Origin: Nostoc sp. 'Peltigera membranacea cyanobiont' N6 | GTDB lineage: Bacteria > Cyanobacteriota > Cyanobacteriia > Cyanobacteriales > Nostocaceae | DNA length: 64,000 bases | Assembly: GCF_002949735.1 (NCBI RefSeq) | Contig: NZ_CP026681.1 | Coordinates: 1,612,001-1,676,000 of the forward strand | Direction: 5' to 3' | Shown here: positions 51,057 to 58,625 of the stretch, one piece after another | Layout: every line of letters starts with the position of its first letter | Position numbering within the stretch: position 1 is the stretch's first letter | The notes under the pieces: model-generated | The model's database searches: none | Told to the model about the DNA's origin: nothing | The model's input: the letters and a program-made list of their open reading frames with translations, nothing else | Translations under genes and position numbers: made by a program

Positions 51057-51869
51057 ATGGCAGCTTTGGGACAAGCAGCAAGATTAGGGATTGGAGCATT
51101 TGAAAATTCTGGACAGGTAGAACTACGTCCCGATAGAACTGAAGCAGATGTAGCAGTTATTATCCGGGCAGCTTACCGTCAGGTTTTAGGTAATGCATAC
51201 CTCCTAGAAGGAGAGCGTCTGGAGAGTGCCGAATCACTTTTGCAGCAAGGTTTAATCTCAGTTCGGGGATTTGTGCAAGCCATTGCTCAATCGGAACTAT
51301 ATCGGGATAAGTTTTTTTACTCCAACTCACAAACTCGGTTTATCGAGTTAAATTATAAGCATTTATTGGGGCGTGCCCCAGAAGATGAGTCAGAGATTTC
51401 ATTCCATGTTGAGCTTTATAACTCACAAGGTTACGAAGCTGAAATTAACTCTTACATTGACTCATTAGAATATCAAGAAAGTTTTGGCGAAAATGTTGTG
51501 CCCTACTATCGAGGCTTTAAGAGTCAAGTAGGACAGAAAAATGTTGGATATAGCCGACTGTTCCAACTGTATCGGGGTTATGCCAATAGCGATCGCGCCC
51601 AAGGACAAAAACAAGGGCGACTAACCTGGGAAATAGCTAAGAATCTAGCTTCACCCATTTATCCAGTTTCTGCTGGAGCCTTAACCGGTCTCTCTACAGG
51701 TGGTCGTGGGGAAACATACCGCATCAGAGTGCTACAAGCAGCTTCCCCAAATTCAGCTGTAGTAAGACGTGGGACTGCGGAGTTGATCGTACCCTACGAG
51801 CAACTTTCTAGTAAATTGCAGCAGTTGAATCGCAAAGGCAGTAGGGTTATTAGCATTACTGCCGTATAA
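51057..51869 (+). CDS. cpcC: Phycobilisome rod linker, sulphur-poor (CpcC/H type)
   Basis: 270 residues. A PF00427 linker domain (about 20-150) with VELRPDRTEADVAVIIRAAY, RQVLGNAYLL, FKSQVGQKNVGYSRLFQLYR and RGYANSDR, then a C-terminal CpcD-like domain (about 215-270, ETYRIRVLQAAS). No Cys and no Met besides the start; the usual rod-linker Met in NRMFQLYRGYA is Leu here. AGGAGG at 51044-51049 gives a strong ribosome binding site. It is colourless and binds one disc to the next in the rod. Confidence 0.9.
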   Translation: MAALGQAARLGIGAFENSGQVELRPDRTEADVAVIIRAAYRQVLGNAYLLEGERLESAESLLQQGLISVRGFVQAIAQSELYRDKFFYSNSQTRFIELNYKHLLGRAPEDESEISFHVELYNSQGYEAEINSYIDSLEYQESFGENVVPYYRGFKSQVGQKNVGYSRLFQLYRGYANSDRAQGQKQGRLTWEIAKNLASPIYPVSAGALTGLSTGGRGETYRIRVLQAASPNSAVVRRGTAELIVPYEQLSSKLQQLNRKGSRVISITAV

Positions 51870-51871
51870 AT

Positions 51872-51970
51872 AGGACTGGGACTAGGGACTGGGGGCTGGG
51901 GATTGGGGGCTGGGAACTGGGAAAGAGTTTTCCCAATGCCAAGTACCCTATCCCTAATCCCCAGTCCCTA
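51872..51970. repeat. GGGACTGGGGACT run facing CCCCAGTCCCTAA
   Basis: TAGGACTGGGACTAGGGACT units (51870-51925) face TCCCTAATCCCCAGTCCCTA (51949-51969), so a hairpin can form in the polycistronic cpc message between the two linker genes. Same family as at 16467 and 29113. Confidence 0.75.
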
Positions 51971-51998
51971 ATTACTAATTACAAAAGGAAAATTACCA

Positions 51999-52868
51999 AT
52001 GGCTATTACAACAGCAGCGTCCCGTCTAGGAACGGAACCTTTTAGCGACCAATCTCCTGTAGAATTGCGTCCCAATGCAAGTAAAGAAGATATAGAGAGA
52101 GTAATTGTTGCCGTATATCGTCAGGTGTTGGGCAACAACTATATATTGGCATCTGACCGCCTGGAAAGTGCTGAATCTATCCTACGCGATGGAAAAAATA
52201 CAGTCCAAGAATTTGTGCGCCAAGTTGCCAAATCAGAACTGTACAAAACCAAGTTTTTCTACGATAATTTCCAAACTCGCGTTATCGAACTGAACTTTAA
52301 ACATCTGTTGGGTCGTGCCCCTTATGATGAGTCTGATGTGGTTTATCACTTGGACTTGTATCAAAACAAGGGATATGAAGCCGACATCGATTCTTACATT
52401 GATTCACCAGAGTATCAATCTAGCTTTGGTGAAAATATAGTTCCTTACTATCGCGGTTTTAACACCCAAACAGGACAGAAAACTGTCGGGTTTAGCCGCA
52501 TATTCCAACTTTATCGCGGCTATGCCAGTAGCGATACTTCCCAACTCAAAGGCAAGTCTTCCCGTCTTGCTGCCGAACTCGGACGCAACAGTGCATCTAT
52601 CGTTGTTCCTCCATCTGGTGGCCCTTCAGGTTTTTCATACGTTGCTTCCGAAAAAGGTGTTACCCCCAACAGCACTTTTGGTGGTGCGGGAACATTTGGT
52701 AAAGAAGGCAGACTCTACCGCATTGAAGTGGCAGGCGTTTTTGGCGCTGGATATCCTAGCACCCGCCGGGTAAATCAAGCGGTGGTAATACCTTATGAAG
52801 AACTATCTAGCTACTTCCAAAGAGTAGTAAAACAAGGTGGTAAAATAGCTAGTGTGAAACCACTTTAG
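51999..52868 (+). CDS. cpcC: Second phycobilisome rod linker, sulphur-poor (CpcC/I type)
   Basis: 289 residues, the usual CpcC length. Linker domain with VELRPNASKEDIERVIVAVY, RVIELNFKHLLGRAPYDESD, YESDVVYHLDLYQNKGYEA-like blocks and VGFSRIFQLYRGYASSD; a Gly/Ser linker; and the CpcD-like domain LYRIEVAGVFGAGYPSTRRV. No Cys and only the initiator Met; the family Met is Ile here. It is about the same layout as the 51057 gene but clearly divergent, so an old duplication, like CpcH and CpcI of Calothrix. Confidence 0.9.
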   Translation: MAITTAASRLGTEPFSDQSPVELRPNASKEDIERVIVAVYRQVLGNNYILASDRLESAESILRDGKNTVQEFVRQVAKSELYKTKFFYDNFQTRVIELNFKHLLGRAPYDESDVVYHLDLYQNKGYEADIDSYIDSPEYQSSFGENIVPYYRGFNTQTGQKTVGFSRIFQLYRGYASSDTSQLKGKSSRLAAELGRNSASIVVPPSGGPSGFSYVASEKGVTPNSTFGGAGTFGKEGRLYRIEVAGVFGAGYPSTRRVNQAVVIPYEELSSYFQRVVKQGGKIASVKPL

Positions 52869-52912
52869 TGTCATTTGTCAATAGTCATTAGTTATGAATT
52901 AATGACTATTGA
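52869..52912. repeat. Short TTTGTCAATAGTCATTAG / AATGACTATTG palindrome
   Basis: Between the second linker and cpcD: GTCATTTGTCAATAGTCATT (52870-52889) and AATTAATGACTATTG. Degraded copy of the palindromic repeat of the ribosomal cluster. Confidence 0.6.
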
Positions 52913-52943
52913 AAACTTAAAATTTAAAATTTGGAAGTGATTT

Positions 52944-53201
52944 ATGCTTGGACAAATTAGTAGTAGAGCTAGTAGTCGTTACTTTCGGTATGAAGTAGTA
53001 GGTTTGCGCCAAAGCGAAGAAACCGAAAAAACCAACTATCCAATTCGTTCTAGTGGTAGTGTGTTTATCACAGTGCCTGAAAACCGGATGAATCAAGAAA
53101 TGCAGCGAATTACTCGCTTAGGTGGCAAAATAGTCAGCATTCAACCATTGAACGCTGAGGTGAAAACAGATAGCGAACAAAGCGATCCTCCTTCTTCCTA
53201 A
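52944..53201 (+). CDS. cpcD: Small rod-capping linker CpcD
   Basis: 85 residues, one CpcD domain: RYFRYEVVGLRQSEETEKTN, FITVPENRMNQEMQRITRLG and GGKIVSIQPL. Caps the outer end of the phycocyanin rod. It has three Met (M1 and two inside) and no Cys, so sulphur sparing is less complete here, as expected for a low-abundance part. Stop overlaps the next start by one base (TAATG). Confidence 0.92.
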   Translation: MLGQISSRASSRYFRYEVVGLRQSEETEKTNYPIRSSGSVFITVPENRMNQEMQRITRLGGKIVSIQPLNAEVKTDSEQSDPPSS

Positions 53202-54043
53202 TGAATTCCAGTCCACAGAAATTTGAAGATTTATCAGCGACAGGTGATGTTGATGGTGGATCTTTAACAGTAGAACAAGCGATCGCTAATCTTGAAAGTG
53301 CCGATTTAGGCTTGCGCTTTTATGCTGCTTGGTGGTTGGGTAGGTTTCGTATAAGTGAACCAGCTGCGGTTACAGGGCTGATTAAAGCTTTAGAGGATGA
53401 AGCCGACAGGACACCAGAAGGCGGATATCCTCTCCGACGGAACGCAGCTAGGGCTTTAGGAAAACTAAGCGATCGCCAAGCAGTATCACCTTTAATTGCG
53501 TGTTTAGATTGCTCAGATTTCTATGTGCGAGAAGCAGCAGCACAATCCTTAGAAATGTTAGGAGATGCGGTTTGTATTCCCGCCCTAATCAAGCTATTAA
53601 CAGTAGGTTTGCAGGGAGAGCAGCTTGTCTCACAGCAACCTGATTTATCTCAACCCTACGAGGCCATTTTAGAAGCCTTGGGAACCTTGAGGGCGACTGA
53701 AGTTATTCCTTTGGTAAAGCCATTTTTAGAGCATCCAATTGAATTGGTACAATATGCTGCTGCACGAGCGATGTATCAATTAACCCAAGAACCAGCTTAT
53801 GGGGAAAGGTTAGTAAAGGCTTTGGCGGGTGAAAGATTGCAATTGCGTCGAGCAGTGTTAGCAGATTTGGGAGCCATTGGATATTTACCCGCAGCAGATG
53901 CGATCGCACAGACTCTTGCTGAAAATAGCCTCAAGCTCATTTCTCTCAAAGGATTACTAGAACATCAAGTCAATCACACTACACCAAGCACTTTGTCAGA
54001 AGGTGCAATAAAAGTGATTAATTTGATGGACTCGCTATTGTAG
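53201..54043 (+). CDS. cpcE: Phycocyanobilin lyase subunit alpha (CpcE)
   Basis: 280 residues of HEAT/PBS repeats: AIANLESADLGLRFYAAWWL, LRRNAARALGKLSDRQAVSP, YVREAAAQSLEMLGDAVCIP and YAAARAMYQLTQ. CpcE with CpcF attaches phycocyanobilin to Cys84 of CpcA. Starts in a one-base overlap with cpcD (TAATG). It has four Met and three Cys, in contrast to the proteins before it. Confidence 0.92.
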   Translation: MNSSPQKFEDLSATGDVDGGSLTVEQAIANLESADLGLRFYAAWWLGRFRISEPAAVTGLIKALEDEADRTPEGGYPLRRNAARALGKLSDRQAVSPLIACLDCSDFYVREAAAQSLEMLGDAVCIPALIKLLTVGLQGEQLVSQQPDLSQPYEAILEALGTLRATEVIPLVKPFLEHPIELVQYAAARAMYQLTQEPAYGERLVKALAGERLQLRRAVLADLGAIGYLPAADAIAQTLAENSLKLISLKGLLEHQVNHTTPSTLSEGAIKVINLMDSLL

Positions 54044-54098
54044 TCATAAATTATAGAGAATAAGTTATTATTAATACGTTACAAAAAATGTTTTTTAC

Positions 54099-54145
54099 AC
54101 ATAAACCCCCAACCCAACTGCAAAATAAGGGTTAGGGGTTTATGT
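54099..54145. terminator. 17-bp hairpin between cpcE and cpcF
   Basis: ACATAAACCCCCAACCC (54099-54115) and GGGTTAGGGGTTTATGT (54129-54145), one mismatch in 17. Could be a processing or partial termination point. No U tract follows. Confidence 0.55.
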
Positions 54146-54211
54146 ATGATGTCAGCTACGGATAACTTAAGCTACAATTGGCTGACAGCTAATTACTCAT
54201 GAGAAATTGTT

Positions 54212-54964
54212 ATGAATAACAGCGATATTGCCCAAATACTGATCCGTGCTGTAGAAGAAGCAGACTCTTCAGAGCGCTTAGTAGACGCAGTTCAAGAATT
54301 AGCAGCAGCACATATAGAGGAATCTGTTCCGACTCTAATTGCAGCTTTGGGCTACAACAATCCAGGGGCGGCGGTGGCGGCGGTAGATGGATTAATTGCG
54401 ATCGGGGAAGCCGCAGTATCGCCACTATTGGAACTAATTGATGATTACAACTATGGCGCTAGAGCTTGGGCACTTCGTGCTTTAGCCGGAATTGGCGATG
54501 TTCGAGCGCTGGATACCTTATTCGAGGCAGCAAAAACTGATTTTTCCTTGAGTGTGCGGCGGGCAGCGGCTAGAGGATTAGGTACTTTGCGCTGGCATCA
54601 ATTACCACCGGAGAAAGTAGAATCTGTTCAGACTCAGGTATTAGAGGCGCTATTACTGATTTCTCAAGATCCAGAATGGGTAGTACGCTATGCAGCAGTG
54701 ACGAGTTTAGAAACATTAGCGATGTCTGGCGACAACCCGCAAAGCGGCAACGCAATAACAGCCACTTTACCCGATCAAGAGTCACGAATTACAAATCAAC
54801 TTCAGCAAATGTTCGATACAGACGTTGATCTTGGAGTTCGTACCCGTGTCAAGTTTGCACAGGAAAAAATTCAGCAGCAGCAACATCAAGAAACCTTTGC
54901 ACCAAAAAGAAAGCTACAAGAAACTGAAGTTGAAGTGCCCCATCGTGGTGGTGGCAGACGTTAA
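54212..54964 (+). CDS. cpcF: Phycocyanobilin lyase subunit beta (CpcF)
   Basis: 250 residues of HEAT-like repeats: SVPTLIAALGYNNPGAAVAA, YNYGARAWALRALAGIGDVR, LSVRRAAARGLGTLRWHQLP and WVVRYAAVTSLETLAMSGDN, then a Gln-rich basic tail. Partner of CpcE in lyase and isomerase-free attachment to CpcA. Three Met, no Cys. Last gene of the cpc operon; an imperfect stem at 55046-55078 could end the transcript. Confidence 0.9.
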   Translation: MNNSDIAQILIRAVEEADSSERLVDAVQELAAAHIEESVPTLIAALGYNNPGAAVAAVDGLIAIGEAAVSPLLELIDDYNYGARAWALRALAGIGDVRALDTLFEAAKTDFSLSVRRAAARGLGTLRWHQLPPEKVESVQTQVLEALLLISQDPEWVVRYAAVTSLETLAMSGDNPQSGNAITATLPDQESRITNQLQQMFDTDVDLGVRTRVKFAQEKIQQQQHQETFAPKRKLQETEVEVPHRGGGRR

Positions 54965-55273
54965 GCAATTCAAAAATTATCTTAGAGATGATCTTCATTG
55001 CTACCGCTAGCCCAATACCGCAGTGAATCCCCTTTCTAAAACTTGCTCTAATCCCCTTCTTTTTAAGGAGGGTTAGAGAGGTTCAAGCCTTAACAAAACT
55101 TTAAAAGTCGTTCTGGATCGAAGTTAGCTCTTTTTGTTTGGGAAAAGTTCACTCTAAATTTGGATAATTAATTCACTTTTGTCTTAACTGTCTTAACTGT
55201 CCTTGTGCCCATATTAAATTACTGATATATATTAAATAAATTGCTAAAATAAATTTTCCTTTGGAAAATAGCA
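54965..55273. other. Spacer between cpcF and the microviridin genes
   Basis: 309 bp. An imperfect stem CTCTAATCCCCTT (55046-55058) / AAGGAGGGTTAGAG (55065-55078) is a likely terminator and belongs to a frequent repeat family. Tandem GTCTTAACT units lie at 55180-55200. The mdn promoter should be here or just after. Confidence 0.45.
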
Positions 55274-55409
55274 ATGCCTACAAATACAGTAGAAAGCATC
55301 TGATATCCAAGCAGTGCGATTCTTCACTCGCATCTTGGAAGAGCAATCTGAACAGCCAGATACTGCTTCCAAGTAATTTTAAGTATCCTTCCCATTGGAA
55401 GATCGCTAA
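55274..55409 (+). pseudogene. Decayed second microviridin precursor
   Basis: From ATG 55274 the reading is MPTNTVESI then TGA. In another frame follows QAVRFFTRILEEQSEQPDTA (compare QAVPFFARFLVEE of the intact precursor), then stops. In a third frame comes FKYPSHW, then one base is lost, and the DNA GAAGATCGCTAAAT continues identical to the end of the intact gene. The leader helix, core and even the 3' flank are homologous, so this is a tandem duplicate destroyed by at least two frameshifts. Confidence 0.75.
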
Positions 55410-55502
55410 ATCTAGTTAGCGTCATTGGTAATGAGGGGAGTAGTTTTCAGTTATCAAAGAACTGAAAACTACTCGTTATTAGCAAACTAAAGAGAAAATC
55501 CC

Positions 55503-55640
55503 ATGTCTAGCAATTTAAATACTCAAGCAGTACCATTTTTTGCCCGCTTTTTAGTGGAAGAAAAGCCTCCAGAGAAACCAAATGATAATCCTCCCCCAAT
55601 CTATACTTTCAAGTATCCTTCCGATTGGGAAGATCGCTAA
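55503..55640 (+). CDS. mdnA: Microviridin precursor peptide
   Basis: 45 residues: MSSNLNTQAVPFFARFLVEE, an acidic/Pro linker, and the core YTFKYPSDWEDR. Leader motif PFFARFL (11-17) is the helix read by the ATP-grasp ligases. In the core, T35-D41 and S40-E43 should become esters and K37-D44 an amide (by analogy with TxKYPSDWEE microviridins), giving a tricyclic serine-protease inhibitor. The last residue is Arg. Upstream AAAGAGAAAATCCC, ATG 55503; too short for routine gene calling. A homologous ruin lies just before. Confidence 0.92.
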   Translation: MSSNLNTQAVPFFARFLVEEKPPEKPNDNPPPIYTFKYPSDWEDR

Positions 55641-55848
55641 ATTTAGTTATTGCCATCTAAAATTCTAGGAATAGCAGTTATCAAATAACTGATAGCACTC
55701 CTGAGAAATTAATGGCTTTCAAATTAAGGTATTCATTATATTGTGGCGATTTTAGATCCTTTACTTCTTAAATAAGTTGAGGATCTAAACAAAATTTTTT
55801 AGGTAGTTTTTAACATCTAGCTCCTAAAATTAAAGCAAGAAATTTTTT

Positions 55849-56829
55849 ATGCACCTGTCGCGTGACGTTGTTTTATTAATTACCCACAGTGGTGATTTCT
55901 TCACAATAGATAGAGTGGCAGAAGCCTTGTCAAAAAAAGGGGCAAAACCATTCCGCCTTGATACTGATAAGTTTCCTCTAGAAGTGCAGTTAACAGCACG
56001 CTTTGACAAGTCAAAAACCTATCATAGCTTAGAATATGGCAACCACTCTATTAGCACAGAGCAGGTGCAAGCTGTTTGGATGCGGCGCATTTGGGAGCCG
56101 AAACTGAGTGAAGAATTAGCTCCAAAGTTCCGAGAAGCCTGCATCAGAGAATCACAAGCAACTTTAGACGGTTTTTGGGACAGCCTCAAAGATGCTCGTT
56201 GGGTAGACGATTTAGAGCGCATAAATACTGCACATAATAAGCTGCGCCAACTGCGAGTTGCATCTGAAGTAGGTTTTACCATCCCCCAAACTCTTGTCAC
56301 CAACAAAGCTGAATCAGCACGAGAGTTTTTCCACCAAGTTAACGGAAAGATGGTGAGCAAGCTATTAACATCTCTTTCCCGCAGTATGGAAGCTAATTCC
56401 TCGTTCTTTCTTTACACCAGCACGGTTAAAGAGGAAGATTTGCAGGATGCAGAGTCACTACGCTATTGCCCAATGGTTTTTCAAGAGGAAATTCCTAAAC
56501 AGTCGGAATTGCGGGTGGTGTATGTGAATGGCCATGTATTTGTGGGAGCGCTAGAAGCGTCTGTTTATGCAGTAGCCAAAGTTGATTGGCGTAAACCTGG
56601 TGTTGATGTTGGTGCATGGCAACATCACCAACTTCCTGATGAAGTAGTGCGTCGTCTCCAAGCATTTATGGGGAAATTTGGGCTGTTGTTTGGGGCGTTA
56701 GATTTTATTGTCACCCCATCAGGAGAATATGTCTTTTTGGAAGTTAACCCGATAGGAGAGTGGGGAATGCTGGAGAAAGATTTAGACTTGCCCATTGCGA
56801 ATGCGATCGCAGACGCTCTTATTTCCTAG
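55849..56829 (+). CDS. mdnB: Microviridin ATP-grasp ligase, MvdC/MdnB type
   Basis: 326 residues. Opens VVLLITHSGDFFTIDRVAEA with a pre-ATP-grasp domain, and has the ATP-grasp core with LEVNPIGEWGML near the C-terminus (metal-binding E and N). The THSGDFFTIDRV opening is that of MdnB/MvdC, which closes the omega-amide (lactam) ring after the esters. The leader PFFARFL is bound in the MvdC/D type. 208 bp after mdnA. ATG MHLSRDVVL. Confidence 0.9.
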   Translation: MHLSRDVVLLITHSGDFFTIDRVAEALSKKGAKPFRLDTDKFPLEVQLTARFDKSKTYHSLEYGNHSISTEQVQAVWMRRIWEPKLSEELAPKFREACIRESQATLDGFWDSLKDARWVDDLERINTAHNKLRQLRVASEVGFTIPQTLVTNKAESAREFFHQVNGKMVSKLLTSLSRSMEANSSFFLYTSTVKEEDLQDAESLRYCPMVFQEEIPKQSELRVVYVNGHVFVGALEASVYAVAKVDWRKPGVDVGAWQHHQLPDEVVRRLQAFMGKFGLLFGALDFIVTPSGEYVFLEVNPIGEWGMLEKDLDLPIANAIADALIS

Positions 56830-56846
56830 AAAGCACGAGAAGGCTT

Positions 56847-56893
56847 GTAGTGAGGACTTTAGTCCTTATCTTAAGCACTAAAGTCCTCACTAC
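56847..56893. repeat. 17-bp perfect inverted repeat between the two ligase genes
   Basis: GTAGTGAGGACTTTAGT (56847-56863) and ACTAAAGTCCTCACTAC (56877-56893) with a 13-nt loop. Resembles, from memory, a dispersed Nostocales repeat; may act as an mRNA hairpin that lowers mdnC expression. Confidence 0.75.
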
Positions 56894-56934
56894 GAACTTC
56901 TCATAGTAGCAAGCACTTTAGTGAAAAATTTTCT

Positions 56935-57912
56935 ATGACAGTATTAATAATAACTTTTAGCGAAGACAACGATAGCATTCCTCTGGTAATCAAAGAAATT
57001 GAGGCTAGAGGAGAAAAAGCATTTCGTTTTGACACAGATAGATATCCCACCGAAGTGAAATTGGATATTTATCAAGGTGATTCTGAGCGCGTAATTATTA
57101 CTGATGGCGAACACAAACTTGATTTGAGTGAGGTGTCCTCAGTTTGGTATCGGCGGATGCGCTACGGAGCAAAAATTCCCAAAACGATGGACAAGCAATT
57201 TAGAGACGCTTCAATTGAAGAAACTCGTCGCACTGTCAGGGGTATGATTGCCGGTCTTCAAGGATTTCACTTTGATAAAATGTCAAATGTTGATGTAGCC
57301 AATAATAAACAACTACAACTACAAATTGCCCAGAAAGTTGGGCTTATTACCCCACGCACTCTGACTTCAAATAATCCAGAAACAGTAAAACAATTTGCTC
57401 AAGAGTGTAAACAAGGTATAGTTACCAAGATGCTTTCTTCCTTTGCCATCTATGACGAGCAGGGGCGAGAAAACGTTGTGTTCACCAGTCCAGTTACAGA
57501 TGACGATCTGGAGAATATGGAAGGGCTGCGTTTTTGTCCGATGACATTTCAGGAAAACATACCGAAAGCGCTGGAGTTACGAACGACTATTGTCGGACAC
57601 CGTGTATTTACAGCCGCCGTAGACTCGCAGAGTTTGGGCGGATCTACTTATGATTGGCGCAAAGAGGGGAAAGCTTTAGCTGAGAATTGGCAACCCTACG
57701 AATTACCTGAAGATGTTGAGAAAAAGCTGCTCAATATCATGGCTCATTTTGGCTTAAACTATGGTGCGATCGATATCATCGTCACACCCGATGGTCAGCA
57801 CGTATTCCTTGAGGTTAACCCAGTTGGGGAGTTTTTCTGGATGGAGATATATTCACCACACTATCCTATTTCAAGTGCGATCGCTGAACTTTTGCTGACT
57901 AATAAAAATTAG
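56935..57912 (+). CDS. mdnC: Microviridin ATP-grasp ligase, MvdD/MdnC type
   Basis: 325 residues. Opening MTVLIITFSEDNDSIPLVIK and VSSVWYRRMRYGAKIP match MdnC/MvdD, whose crystal structure is known; this enzyme makes the two omega-ester bonds first. The C-terminus has LEVNPVGEFFWMEIYSPHYP with the metal-binding E and N. TCCMTFQENIPKALELR-like strand PMTFQENIPKALELRTTIV is the ATP-grasp hallmark. Follows mdnB after a repeat. Confidence 0.92.
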   Translation: MTVLIITFSEDNDSIPLVIKEIEARGEKAFRFDTDRYPTEVKLDIYQGDSERVIITDGEHKLDLSEVSSVWYRRMRYGAKIPKTMDKQFRDASIEETRRTVRGMIAGLQGFHFDKMSNVDVANNKQLQLQIAQKVGLITPRTLTSNNPETVKQFAQECKQGIVTKMLSSFAIYDEQGRENVVFTSPVTDDDLENMEGLRFCPMTFQENIPKALELRTTIVGHRVFTAAVDSQSLGGSTYDWRKEGKALAENWQPYELPEDVEKKLLNIMAHFGLNYGAIDIIVTPDGQHVFLEVNPVGEFFWMEIYSPHYPISSAIAELLLTNKN

Positions 57913-58164
57913 GGTATTAGCAATTGGTAAAATTATTTCCTATTTTCTTATCTCTAACCTTGCAAGTTCTCGGTTGGAGAAGTCGTAGAATAGCCGAAAA
58001 AGGTGCGTCTACATCCCCTACCTGTTTTAATATTTGGTAGTGGGATTTTCTTGTGAATGGCTTTAAATTTTTTTGGAATTGGATGCACTTTTTTTCTCTG
58101 CTTCAGTTATTTGAACTCAAAAATCATGTTTTAATCAAAAGTGCCAAGATTTTAGGTAATTATA

Positions 58165-58578
58165 ATGGACGAAATTGTTAAAAAAGTGGCTGGTCTAGGT
58201 CTTCCTGGCGTAATTCTGGTGATTATAACAGCCGCATCTAGGGGTAGTTCTGCCGCCGTTGCTGCTACTCTCACAATGTTAGGAGGGCCGTTTGGCATCG
58301 TAGGAGCTATGGCTTTGTTTGGTCTAATAACCGTTGTGGGAGATATTGTAGCAGGATATGGAATTGAAGTTATTCTTAAGGCCATCTATGCAGAACGTAG
58401 CAAAACAGAATCGGTGAATTTTCTGATCGATGAAATTAAAGATTTACCCATTACAGAGGATCTAAAACTCAAACTAAAAAATCAACTTTGCCAAGAAATG
58501 CTGACTGATTATAAAGAGGTTCAGATACCAAAACAACTTGAAATCGTCGTGACGATAGTTCGATTTCAATGGCATTAA
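58165..58578 (+). CDS. Small membrane-hairpin protein, unknown
   Basis: 137 residues. Two glycine-rich hydrophobic stretches (GLPGVILVIITAASRGSSAA, GGPFGIVGAMALFGLITVVG) followed by a charged helical tail (EIKDLPITEDLKLKLKNQLC). Not assigned; similar small proteins are frequent in Nostocales from memory. It sits between mdnC and the exporter, so a role in microviridin export or immunity is possible but not shown. It is not an acetyltransferase. Confidence 0.6.
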   Translation: MDEIVKKVAGLGLPGVILVIITAASRGSSAAVAATLTMLGGPFGIVGAMALFGLITVVGDIVAGYGIEVILKAIYAERSKTESVNFLIDEIKDLPITEDLKLKLKNQLCQEMLTDYKEVQIPKQLEIVVTIVRFQWH

Positions 58579-58625
58579 GTTAAGCGATTATTTAACTCAA
58601 ATAAGAACAACTATATTTTTAAGAT

